NCBI GenBank assembly: GCA_946699065.1
Contig: CAMPDV010000367.1
Location: forward strand, 186,001-250,000
Direction of reading: 5' to 3'
DNA from: Loxodes magnus
Lineage: Eukaryota; Ciliophora; Karyorelictea; Loxodida; Loxodidae
DNA: 64,000 bases
Positions 37,676 to 48,899 of the stretch are shown here, one piece after another (the first letter of the stretch is position 1; each line of letters starts with the position of its first letter). The notes under the pieces were generated by a model. That model made no database searches. It saw only the letters and a list, made by a program, of their open reading frames with translations, and was not told the origin of the DNA. Position numbers and translations under genes: made by a program.

Positions 37676-38551
37676 TCAAACATAGTTAAAGTTAAAGTTA
37701 AAAAGTTAAAAAGCTTTGTTAAAGCCTTAGTAGTCAGCCATCTAACCTATTCTATCAGCTTGTCTCTATTAGTTTGTCTTGAATTCCTACTAGGCTTAGT
37801 TAGGCGGTGTAGTACTTCATTAATGCACCATCCTTTAATATTCGGAATAGTTTTGGTCTCTGCTTGTAGACCTAATTATTTCTCCAAGGATTAAGATTTG
37901 AATTAAAGAATTTTTTTCTATAAATTTTTCCACTTTATGTTGAATATATCATAAATAGTTTTCTAAAAATATCTTATTTATTCTTTCTTTAAATTTCACT
38001 TAGTAGTAGCAATATTTTCATTGGTGTTATTTATTGCACACATAGCATTTTATTCTTCTTTTAAACTATTATTCCTGTAACACTTATTTAATTTAAATTT
38101 ACTACTTATTTTAAATAAACATTTACTGTTTATTTTAATTTAAGGCTTCATTTTCTATTTCCATAGGATCTGATTAATTCTGTTAAAACGAAAATGGCGT
38201 TACCTGAATTTATTATTAAATTTAAAGAATTCTTTGTTCCAGTTTGTTTTCTATTTCTTATGATGATTAATATTGTTTCTCAAGTAAAGACGTTATTAGT
38301 TTTTCTAATTTTTCTACTTTATCAGTGAGGTATCTATTTTTAAACATAAACTCTTTTAATGACTTAGATAATATTTCTTTTTGAGTTTGTGTCGGAAGTT
38401 TTTTTAATTCTGGATTTCCAAGTGGTTAATGTTCGTCATATCAATCATATTTCTCACTTTCACTCATTGTAATTATTTCGTTTTTTTATTTTTTAGAGAA
38501 TTTTCCTGTTTAAATTTTTTGATCAAAGTTCTGTTATTTCTTAGAAGCCAT
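37676..38551 (-). CDS. Gag-like protein with coiled coil and zinc knuckle (LINE ORF1 type)
   Basis: ATG 38551 to TGA 37678-37676, 291 residues. Order: basic start MASKKQQNFDQKIQTGKFSK, coiled coil YLTDKVEKLEKLITSLLEKQ (~90-110) with Gln-rich continuation, then CYVCNKQHQWKYC (~195), a CX2CX3HX4C zinc knuckle one residue shorter than the usual CX2CX4HX4C. Such proteins bind the element's RNA and form the transposition particle of non-LTR retrotransposons. Four TGA codons read as Trp. The tail after the knuckle is weakly conserved in character and may be decayed. A broken reverse transcriptase of LINE type lies 0.9 kb away in the opposite orientation, so the two are not one intact element. Confidence 0.6.
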
Positions 38552-39401
38552 TTTATATATAATAAAATTTAAAGTTTAGTTAAATATTTAAGGCAATAAT
38601 GCATAAAGCACTTATAATTAAAAAAAAATTTATTTATTTATTTCAATAAATACATTTTGAAATTAATTGGAGATTAATAGTAAGACAGATTCTACTTACC
38701 TCTCATAACTATTTTCCCTCTAAATACTTTTTATTTCTGAACCTAAATAATAAAAAGCAAGGATAAATCTTAAAAATCTTGCAATAAATAGCTAAGCTAT
38801 ATTTTCATATTTTGTTTTAAGGAAATAAAGTAAAAAATTATCAAAAATTGAATCCTGAAGTTTAATTGTTAATAATTACTTGGATCCCTTCATTTTAACA
38901 CTGTTTAATTAAATATCTTTTACATAGAGAAATGATATTAATTTGGTTCCTCTATATTTAAATAAAAATTTAGTAGCAAATTATCTAAAAACAGTAGTCA
39001 AATCTAAGAATAGAAAAATAATCTACTTATAAAATCTGAAAGTATAATTAAAATTGTAAATAACAGTATTAAATGAAAATTTTTATTAATCTGATTACTT
39101 GTAAAATTAGATTCTATGATATTTTTAAAAAAGCATTTTGTTCACTGTTTTTTCAATAATATGATGAGGTTTTAAAGAATTATATAAAAATTTAATGCCT
39201 TCATCATTATCCCTATTTTTAAGAAGGATATTAAGAGCGATTAGAAAAATTGAAGGCAAATTTTGTGTATTAAAATATACTAAATCTACGATAAGGTTTT
39301 AGCATAAAGGACTTACAGAATTCTTTTTGAATGTAACCTAATACATCCAACATTATTGGGATTTCTCAATGAGAAGCAAATGACTTAAATAAATAAATAA
39401 T
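38552..39401. other. Interval between gag-like ORF and LINE fragment
   Basis: About 850 bases of A+T-rich sequence without a recognised feature. It may contain the 5' untranslated region of the gag-like ORF. Confidence 0.45.
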
Positions 39402-39445
39402 TTGATTATAGAACGCGTAGACCTCGTTGGTGCGCAGCTCCTTTT
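39402..39445 (+). mobile_element. Head of the SINE-like element fused to a LINE fragment
   Basis: TTGATTATAGAACGCGTAGA followed by CCTCGTTGGTGCGCAGCTCC matches the element head and its upstream AAATAAATAA context, but the rest of the element is missing. Within about 60 bases the sequence continues as reverse transcriptase coding remnants. This looks like a chimeric or 5'-truncated insertion. Confidence 0.6.
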
Positions 39446-39462
39446 AATAAGTAGGATTGTTG

Positions 39463-40375
39463 TAGCATATAGTTTACCTCTATTTTACTGAAGGAAAAGA
39501 CTTGACAAAGTGTTTGTCACTCATATTGATGTCGAGAATATGTTTGGTAGCATTGAGAGAAAGATAATTTTTAAACATCTTAGGAAATTAAAATTACCTC
39601 TGGAATTGATACTAACACTTGGATCTTTCGTAATAATCTGAATAACTTTTTTTTTCATCAATGCATAAACTACTCGCAGACTTCATTACAAAATGGAGTT
39701 ACGCAAGGGAGTTCACATTTTCGTGTATTCTCACTCCCATATTATGCTATAGGAATCAGATATTTGTAAGAAAGAAACACTTAACTAGGCATTAATCTTT
39801 ACAATAAGGACATTGTATACAAAATATGGGCAGATATCTTATACTGCTTTCTTGTTCAGCTTGGAGGATTAATAATTTATAGATTAATGAAGCAGAATTT
39901 TTCAGTGGATTTTTCTGCAAATAAATACTAGTAAATGTATAGAAATCCAATTGGTTTAAAAAAGAAGAAACAAAAAAATTGAATTGAATTTGAAACTGGA
40001 AATTTAGCTTTTCAAATAGAGGAGTCAAGTGACATACCTTGGAGTCATATTACCTGAAAAGTGGTATTTGATCTATCAATTTAATAGAGAATTTTAATTA
40101 ATTTGAAATAATAAAGAAATAAATTTGAACTCTCAGTAGATACAAGAATTTACTTCATTGCACTTTAAAATGCTCTGTCACTTTTTTGCACTACCTAAGG
40201 CTGAATATGTTGGAAAATTTGTTTCTTTGACTGTAATGAGAGGCATACAGAATATAATTGAGAAGATAAGCAAGAATATGCGTATACTGGCGAAGAAAGC
40301 TTTATATTTGCATATTTCTGTCTTTAATAAATCCTGCTGCATACTTCATTCAACTATTTCTACTATTTAGGATTT
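39463..40375 (+). pseudogene. LINE reverse transcriptase fragment, frameshifted
   Basis: Motifs in RT order but in several frames: VTHIDVENMFGSIERKIIFK (39516; like the motif A region LDIxxAFDSI), NGVTQGSSHFRVFS (39690; like GVPQGSP), WADILYCFL (39835; where YADD is expected, now broken), TYLGVILPEK (40035; the conserved YLGV) and ALPKAEYVGKF (40185). The last two recur in the right-edge LINE as TYLGVLL and LPKAEYGGEL, so both belong to one family. Upstream endonuclease and C-terminal zinc motif are absent. Nonfunctional. Confidence 0.7.
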
Positions 40376-40419
40376 AGGATTTGTTAATTATCTTTTAAAG
40401 TGAAAAGTTAAAAACTTTA

Positions 40420-40719
40420 ATTAATTTTAAACTTAAAGAGTTTTGGACTGCAACTTCTTGCAGTTTAACGACCCAACACTCCCTTCATGGGATAACGGGG
40501 ATATCCTGTTGCTTTCGAAAAGCAGCTGCCAGGGAGCTCCATCGCTATGGGCAGCCAGGCTTCAAGCCCCTACCAGGAGTGGATAATCAAAAGGAAGGCG
40601 TTCCCTTGCAAAGGTTGACTTTGACCAGGAACTTTCTCAGTGACAGGAAAGGAACTTGTTCCTAGCCATAAAACCAGAAAGTATGATTCAGAAGGTCATT
40701 CTCAGCTCCCACCATCTTA
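40420..40719. ncRNA. G+C-rich, probably structured RNA unit with flanking direct repeats
   Basis: About 290 bases near 50% G+C inside very A+T-rich DNA. It contains several self-complementary segments, e.g. GCTTTCGAAAAGC (40511-40523) and GGAACTTGTTCC (40648-40659), and a B-box-like GCTTCAAGCCC (40559-40569; Pol III consensus GGTTCRANNCC). A 14-base direct repeat, AGTTAAAAACTTTA, lies on both sides (40406-40419 and 40720-40733), as a target-site duplication would. It has no open frame of note. It does not match tRNA, 5S, 7SL or spliceosomal RNAs as I know them. Best guess: a retroposed copy of a Pol III RNA or a SINE; orientation unknown. Confidence 0.55.
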
Positions 40720-41349
40720 AGTTAAAAACTTTATAAGTATGATAATGATTAGCTAAGAATTTCTTAATTATTTTTATATATTTAATTTATTCCTTGGTTG
40801 CTAAAGTCAATCTAATATTATATCAATTTTAAATGTTTGCTAAACATTAAATTTCTCATAAATCAGCAAAATTTTCTTATTTCTCTTAGTTAAAATTCAT
40901 TTTATTTATTTTCTAGAGCTAATTAATTTTTTATCTTGTTAATATATCTTTATGATTTTCTTTGAGAAGGGAAAATTTTTTCTCCACTTTATTTTTCTTG
41001 AATTTTATTATGAAAGGTTAATGACTTATGATTTTACTATTTAAAGTAATTATAATGATAATATATTTTATAATTATATTTTACTTTTCTCTTTGCTGTT
41101 TAGTACAATTTCTTATTTAATTATTAATTAGTTTCTCTTCCTAAAATAGTCTAATATTCTGTTTAAGTACTAAATGTTCCAAGTTAAATTTTATTATTAT
41201 TATTAGCTTAAATAGCTTCAACTATAGTAATTTTATACTAAAAGTAAATTTAAATTATTATGGTTTTGCTTATATTTTTACTAATTAATTAGTCTAAAAA
41301 TATCTTTTAAGGTATAAGTAGATTTTCTAAATCAGTATCAAAATAAAAA

Positions 41350-41422
41350 TGTCGGTGCAGAGACTTGAACTCCGGTTTCGACGGCCACAAAGTCGTGCCC
41401 TAACCACCTAGACTACACTGAC
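41350..41422 (-). tRNA. tRNA-His(GTG)-like gene, right arm, acceptor 5' side changed
   Basis: Mirror of the copy at 26820. Anticodon loop TTGTGGC (GTG), T arm CGGAG-TTCAAGT-CTCTG intact. Acceptor strands are GTCAGTG and CACCGAC, leaving one A-C mismatch, so this copy folds better than the left one. The anticodon stem CGACT/CGTCG has a T-C mismatch at the loop-closing pair. Possibly functional. Confidence 0.65.
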
Positions 41423-44400
41423 TGATGATATGAATTATAAGTCTATTAAAAATAAATAGAACTAAGTAATTTTATAAGCTTTAAGGTACTTATTCTTTAT
41501 AAGGATACTCAAGATAAGATGATACTATTAATAGTAGTTTCTAAAGATAATTTAACTAGTTAAGTTAACTACTAATTTAAAGTTTGCTTAATAAGCTATA
41601 AAGAAGCATTAGATAGTTTTAAATGTGATTAGAGTATTCCAAATTGAGTTATTTAGATAATTAGATTTGATATCTTTTTACCATTTTTAGCTAACTTAAT
41701 AGTTTTGAAGTATACTAACTAAGCAATCTAACTTTTACTTTTCTCTATCTTCTTATCAAATAAAAAGGTTATTAGTTTAATTGTAACCATAAAGTAGAAT
41801 AAGCCTATACAAGTATGAAATATAAGGATTATCTAAATTAGCCTTCATTGTATCTAATAAGCAAACCATTTATTTATTAGTAAAGGAGATTTAGCTAGTT
41901 AATGTTAAGATAAATGCTTTAAAAGAGAAACATTCTTATTTAAATACTCAGAAGTACTTAGGATTTAGATTTAGCTTAATAAAAGAAAATAACTAGCAAT
42001 CAAAACTAACTAGATAAGAATAAGGGAAAATAAGAGTTTAGAATGCATAAAGTATTAGAAAGGAACATAAAAGAAATACTTTCTTCAAATCCTTATAAAT
42101 TTGGGTTATTTGTAATTAAATTATTATATAACCTTAGTTAATCTCAAAGCCAATACTTTAGATTAAATTAAAAGTTTTATTTGTCTAGGTATAGATAGGC
42201 TGTTTATATGTAAATAATCAAAATAAAATAAGCAAACTTAGTAAGTTTAAACTTAAGCAGTTGTAAAAAGGTTTGATTCCATTTACTAAAATAAAGCTTA
42301 TAAGTATGCAGTTAGGAAAAATATAAATAACATAAAGAGAAATTATTATTTAAGTTTATCAGAAGTTATCAACAATTACAGAATAGCTTCAAAGGTTAGA
42401 ACGAAAGTGAATGAAGCAAGAATAATATTTCTTTAAGTATGCTCTATTTATAGTCTAATAGAGCAATTTATAACTAAATCCTATTTATATCTATTCCACT
42501 AAAATTATATAAAGAACTAAAAAGTATCCTGATTTAAAAGGATTATACAAAAGCTTAAAAGACTCTTTATTATTAAATCCTCAAAGAAACTAAAATTTTA
42601 TCTTTAGTACAAAAAAATTTAATTTAAAGCAAGAGAACATCTAAAATAATACCAATCAATAAAATGAATAAAAGTTATCATATATTTTAAGATAACTGTG
42701 TAGAAGACTGGAGTTTAGAACATTAAATTACTATAAATTGTGGTAAGTATAAGCAAAAAATATGAAAAGTGTATATTTTGAGACAAATCGGAAAGTAGAA
42801 TACATTTATGGGAAGATGAAAATATTTTAAAGATTTCAAGCACTTAATGCAATAATTTAGGAGCCCAATTAAAGGCTATTAAATTAGATAAAAATTTTGA
42901 AATGGATAATCTATTGTTGTTTTAAACTACTATAATCAATTTTTATAAACATATCTCTAACAAACTAAAAGAAGAAGCAAATGCACATTTTTTATTTATC
43001 AAAGTCAAATTAAATGAATAATCTATAAAAACAAATTTATGAACAATAAATTAAATATTAGTCAATTATTAAAGCTCTAGTTATCTATATTATTTATTTA
43101 GTTCAAGTATATTAGGCTTTATATAACTTAAATTAAATTATCAATGACTACTCTTTTAATTGCACTAGCAATCGGTTTAAAAAATTATAGCCAAAATAAA
43201 AATTATGATTTGTATGCTTTAAATGTAAATAAGATTGAAATAATAAAAAGCTCAATATGTTTTTAGTTATTTAGAGGAACAAGATTGTGCTATATAAGCA
43301 TTTTTAGAAAATAATAAAAAGTAGATTAAAGTCTTTAGTTTTTTATTGCTAAATGGGATATAATTTAAAATATTTTCAATAATAAGCAAGGGAACTATTT
43401 CTCTGTACATTTAAATTAAAATTTTTAATTTTAATACCAAGAAATTTTGGATTATTTATACCATATCATATGTAAACCTTTTAAAATAATTGGAAATTAT
43501 CAAACTTCTTTCTTAAAATAAACTATTTCTAATTTGTTTTTAAGTCTAATAATTTCCAGCTTTATAATTTATCGTGTCAAACTTTTGCTTATTTTAGCAT
43601 TAATTATTTGTTAAATTATGTATCTTCATTTATATTATGGAAATCACCTTTAACTATTTTCTTATTTCTTAGGATCTTTTTGCTAAAATAGTGGATAATT
43701 AATTGAAAATAATCTTAAATTCTAAGTTTCGCAATTATAAGCACATATAGTAATTTAGCTACTGTTTTGCAAAATTTTCTAATATTTTAGTACTTAAATG
43801 TCTAAAGGAGTAATATATATGAAATTTCTTAATAAATTGGAATATTAAATCTATTTTACCTGGATAATCTGAAATAAAAAGAAAAATAGTTAGAAAAGAT
43901 ATCCATTTTTATGTTCAGATCGTTAGCAGCATCATTTCAATCTACTTTATCCCAGAAGATATTTTGATTCTCGTTTCTATTTGCATTTAGACTAAAGTAG
44001 AAATCCTGAGAGCAGTTAATATCTTCATCTGTTGCGATTATGGCAGTGAAATTTGGTATTTTTGCAAAATTTTATTATATAAACACTTCGACTGCAATGA
44101 TAATCTTTTATTTTTGTATCTTTTTAGCATTTTATTAAAGATTTAAAAGCTTCTCATGTGTATTTTATAGGATGAATATCCATCTTACTGCTATAGCTAT
44201 GAATTATTTTTAAACTTAAGAGAAATTTCAGACTCGTAAAATTATATAAATTCCTATTTTATTCTCAACTTTATATAAAATATCAAGAGTTTCATTTAAG
44301 TAATCAAACTTTTTTAGCTTAAATTGCTATTAGAATAAAAATTTTAAGAATTATACCTTGAATATTTGTTAAAATTATTTATAGTTCGTAAGTATTCCTA

Positions 44401-44540
44401 GTCACATGGATGTAAACTTGCCCAAGCGTGTCTTTCTTTCTAATTGTAAGCATCATTGGAGATAAATCTATTAATTTTACTAAGTTAGTATTATTGGATA
44501 TATTTCAGTCTAATCTTAGTTTTAGTTTTTTTATTTTGCT
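41423..44540. other. Interval downstream of the right-arm receptor-like gene
   Basis: Mirror of 23423-26819, A+T-rich, with the same protein-like block on the minus strand at about 43862-44096. One TGA (Trp) of the left block is TAA (Gln) here. No other feature recognised. Confidence 0.4.
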
Positions 44541-47500
44541 TCATATGTAAATTAAAAGCTTAGGAATAAATTCTCTAAGACTTATCAAAATTATTAATTT
44601 TAATATAGACTTTAGTTAAAATATCTAAGTTGATTGAAGCAAATACATACTAAATAGAATTATGTTAATGTTGAAGTTATCAACTTTTAATAAATTATTT
44701 AGTACAAATAATAGCAAAAATAGCTAAAGAACAACTAAGCTTATTTCTTTTTAACTATTACAAGGTTCATTTAATTTTTTCATAACCATAATTAATAAAA
44801 AGCTTAAGTGACTATAAATCATTAAATCTCTTTTATCTTTACCTTTAATTTAAGAAAGAAAGGTAAGCGATCTGCTTATTTTGAATATATCTAATTAGCA
44901 TGAAATAAATATTTTAAATAGAACTTAGTTATTTAATTAGAATAACACTTAATCTAGCTTTTTATTTAAAACTTAAGCTTCCAATCTAATTGTTTAAAAT
45001 AAAGTGTTAAAGTGTTAATTAAGACCTTTTACTTCTTGTTCCTAAAGTATGTTATCTTCCTACTTAACTTCATCTTACTATAAGGGAGACTCAAACTATT
45101 TGCTCTCATATTTAAATTTAGCAGTTGAATCATTTATTCTTGAGTCTTTGGTCTTTTCCTTTAATTTTTGCTAAGAGTAATCTATTGTAAAGCTGTTTTC
45201 TTAGCTTTCTTCCAAAACTAGAGTAGAAACTTATTTCTTAACGCTCATAAGAATTTACTGCTCTTGTAAAGAAGCTAATCACTTTTAATCCTAGGAAGAG
45301 TTTGTTCTCATTAAAGCTGAGTTGCTAGGGTTCTAAAGGAATATTTGCTTATATATTTATATTCTTTTGTTTTGTGTATCTATATGCTTATTTAGTATAC
45401 CCACATCTACTCTTAGTCTAAATCCAAATCTAAATAAGTTTACTAAATCTGGCTTCATTTACTTAAGCAATGTAGGGTATTTTCCCATAACTACTACACC
45501 TACTGTGGAGATTATTCCAATACCTGATACAAGTATTATCTATAAAATAATTTTTCCCTAATTAGAAATTTAGAATGATAAAGTCACTATTGCAGTTATG
45601 AAGGAAGTAAGTAGAAGAAGAATAAACTATAATCAGTTAAATTTCTAGTAAGTTAAAGCCTTCTTTATAAGCACTAAAACAGCAAAAACTAGAAATATTA
45701 GAGAGTAAATAATACCATGAAGGAAAGGATGAAATTCTTTTAAAGCCTAACTTAGAATTACTATTATAGCTTAAACTTTGCTCTTTAGTACAATGTATCA
45801 GGGTTGCTGTTTTATATGAATAGTGTCTCCTTATAATTCTTACCAGTGAGGCCTTACTAATACTACTAAAGGAATGTAGATAAATAAAGCTAGAGTTGAG
45901 AAGGTTGTAGCTATTAAATGTCTTTATGTAAAGCATTATTTAGAGCAGTTCATATCTAAAAAACTTTCAGAGACTTCTATTTCTTCGTTTAAATTGCTAT
46001 CTCTACCATAGCTACATTTGTATATATCTGTTAATATGAAAATAACTGGCATAAAAATCATTTCTGTCAAGATAGGACTAAAAAGGTAAGAGAACTTCCC
46101 TAAGCTTCTTAGCATACAGTTCCTTTTATACTTCACCTCGAATTAGAATAGAAAAGCTAAATATAGAAAAATAATAAAAAAGGCAAATGCTATACTAAAG
46201 AATAAAATAGCTCAAAAGAAATAATTGATCAGCCTAATTACTATGAAGCCTAGTGATAAAATTTAGGAAACATTTGTTTGAAATAGTAGATTACTTAGAT
46301 CAGGTCCTATCAACACGTATTATATGAATTGAGTCATCAAATATATTATAAATATTTCGTCTTCGCTACTCGTCAATACTTTCTTTTCCAGAATTTCTTA
46401 CTTATTATTTTTTCAAACTTTAAGGCCACAAATTGTTGCAGAAAGAGTAACTAAAGATATAAATGCTAGCTATGAAATACTTATAATATAACCTAAATTG
46501 AATTTTTTTACTCTTCTAACTGAGAAGTCACAATTACTGTCGTATAATTCGAAAGAATCTTTAGGAGTATCTGTGGTATTGTCATTTCAAGTAGGCTCGT
46601 TTAACTTATTTCATACAATTGCACATGTTTAGCAATATTCAAGGTAAGGAACCAAATGTAAATTTCACTGTCAGTCATAAACATTGTTGATGAAGAAAAA
46701 GTTTAGATTATCTCTAAAGTTCGAGCTCTTTTTGAATTTTACTGATCCACTACATCCCGTGAACTATGGATTTCTTATATTATATATCAAATTTTTTGGA
46801 TTTAAAAAGCTTTAACCTTAATCTAGGCAAAGCTTAAGTCCTCTAGCAATTATCAACGGTTACTCAATATAATAGCAAGGTGAAGGAGGTAGAAAATCTA
46901 TACATTCTTTTTGAACTTATAGTAGTATTTATCCATTCTCTCCTACGTACTCTTAAGGAGAAATAGTCATCGCTCCATGTAGCAGCTTTTTTGAATCTAC
47001 CTGCTCACCATCATCACTTTAATATTCAAAGATATTAGCAGTAATCATAATAACTAAGTTAGTATCTCCTTTTTGTCAGCCAAGTTTCATAATTTCTCGT
47101 TTCGTTTAATAAATAAAGTTTAAAGCAGGTAAGGAAAATATAATTTTAATTTCCTTCTGAATTATCTGATGAGCTATATCATCATAAAGCTGCTATTACT
47201 CAGTTTGATCTAATTCTAAGAGTGTAGTTTCATTGGAGTTTAAAATAACCTTGTTGTTACTAATCAGTCATTTCTTAATCTTGTCATGGATTTTTTTGTT
47301 GGAAGGCTCGTAACTCTCGAAGATCATTCCAATTTTATCTCATTTGTTTCTGATTAAAAATAAAATATACATGTCTTGAAAAAATTCCCACGAAATGTAG
47401 TTGTATATAACATTCTCATATTTATGAATATCTGATAGTTCATCTTCTCTGCTCGTTATAAAATATGGAATATTTATATTAATCTATTTCAAAACAAAAT

Positions 47501-48899
47501 AAGCATATATTCAACTTTAAATCAGCAAGCTAGCTTAGTGTGCTATTCCTATTTCAGAATACTTTTCCAATAAAACTTACAAAGTATAGTTTAAATCAAA
47601 CTTCAATCCACCGTATGAAATTGGGTTAGCTTTAAAGTAAAATTGACTTATTTGTCTTTATTCTAAGTTGACGTAATCAATAATACAAGGAATATGCTTT
47701 GGAGGATTTGTCAAAATGAAACTTGATTATGAGCCGTCTGGTTCTTAATCGTTAGTTGAGAAAGATATTTCTAATGGAAATTGATTAGGAGGTGGTGTTG
47801 TACTTGGTCCAGGATAAATAATATCTTATATTTTAATCACTTAGTCATCTTTTATTTCTAGCACTTCAATTGGTCTTCTATTTTGAAGATTGAAAACTGA
47901 AAACTCTGTCCGCATAAAGTTGCTACTATCGAATATTTCCCCTTTAAACCTGGTAAATGCTTCTATGAAAGCCTGATCATTCTCTTTTAGTTAAACCACT
48001 TTTTCTATAAAGGTTAGAACACGCTGAACATAGTACATTGTAAGCTCGAAGTAATTACTAGGGATATAAAGTTTTGGAGTTAAAGCTATAAGTCCGTCAT
48101 CTAAGATACTAATGCGATTCTTAGAACTTTATTATATAATTGCAGTTATTTGTGGGTTTATGGTATATGAAGCCTCAAGACCTGCTATAAATGCTTGGCT
48201 AATTTTAATTCTTTTATAAAAATCAGAAACCGCGTAAATATATGCTTACCAGCAAACTTGCAACTAAATTAGGATTACTGAAGAACCATAAATTCTATAT
48301 AGTTAAATAATTTCTTTCTGTAGTCTGCCTTTTATATAATTATCACTACATGTTGATTAATTCAGACCATAGTTTGAATTCAAAGGAATATTTAAAGAGG
48401 TACCTATTTTTATTTTGCTTTGGTCAATAAATTCAGGTGGCTTATAAAAGCTATCCTCTTGTTAGCTTATATAAGATATGTAAGTTAAGTTTAGGCTTGC
48501 AAATAATCCTTACAATGCCTTTCCTTCTTGCTTATAACTAGGCATAATTCAATACACTTTCTAGCTTTTAAAATTATTATTATCTCTATAGGCTACAAAC
48601 TAAGGGATGTTAGTCTTTAAAAAGCTTAGCTTATGAGTGAAGAAGATGTTGAATGTTAAGTCCAGAATGAATTATATTTTATGGTCTTATATTTAGCTTT
48701 CAATGGTCTAAGTGGAGAAATTAGAGCTTTCCAGATATAGATGGATAGGCCTGAAAGAATAGTTGCCAAACAAACTTTGAGACACCTACTTTTAAATGAA
48801 ACCAGGTAAGTTAGGTAGTGCATGAGGAGAGCTAACAATTAAAAATTGCAATGAACTTATTTGAGTTGCACCCAAGATTAAGAATATTAAAATAAGCAT
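44541..48899 (-). CDS. Receptor-like multipass membrane protein, right copy, altered C-terminus
   Basis: Nearly identical to the gene at 19343-23422 from the start (ATG 48899) through the signal peptide, binding-protein-like ectodomain, Cys/Trp-rich stretch and hydrophobic segments; one example change is ILTEIYKC to ILTDIYKC. Near 44882 it has four A where the left copy has three (TTCAAAATAAGC against TTCAAATAAGC). This shifts the frame in the last ~20 codons, bypasses the left-copy stop and runs on to TGA at 44543-44541, for 1452 residues. The added tail contains hydrophobic runs such as LVVLQLFLLLFVLNNLL. Either this copy has gained a tail, the left one has lost it, or the extra A is a sequencing error in a homopolymer. 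Function as for the left copy. Confidence 0.7.

Noticed and set aside
37681-37720. GTTAAA tandem run as a telomeric or functional repeat
   Set aside because: Only four or five imperfect units; it is ordinary simple sequence near the 3' end of the gag-like ORF.
40158-40370. A separate 70-residue gene
   Set aside because: It matches the region after YLGV in the right-edge LINE and is part of the broken element.
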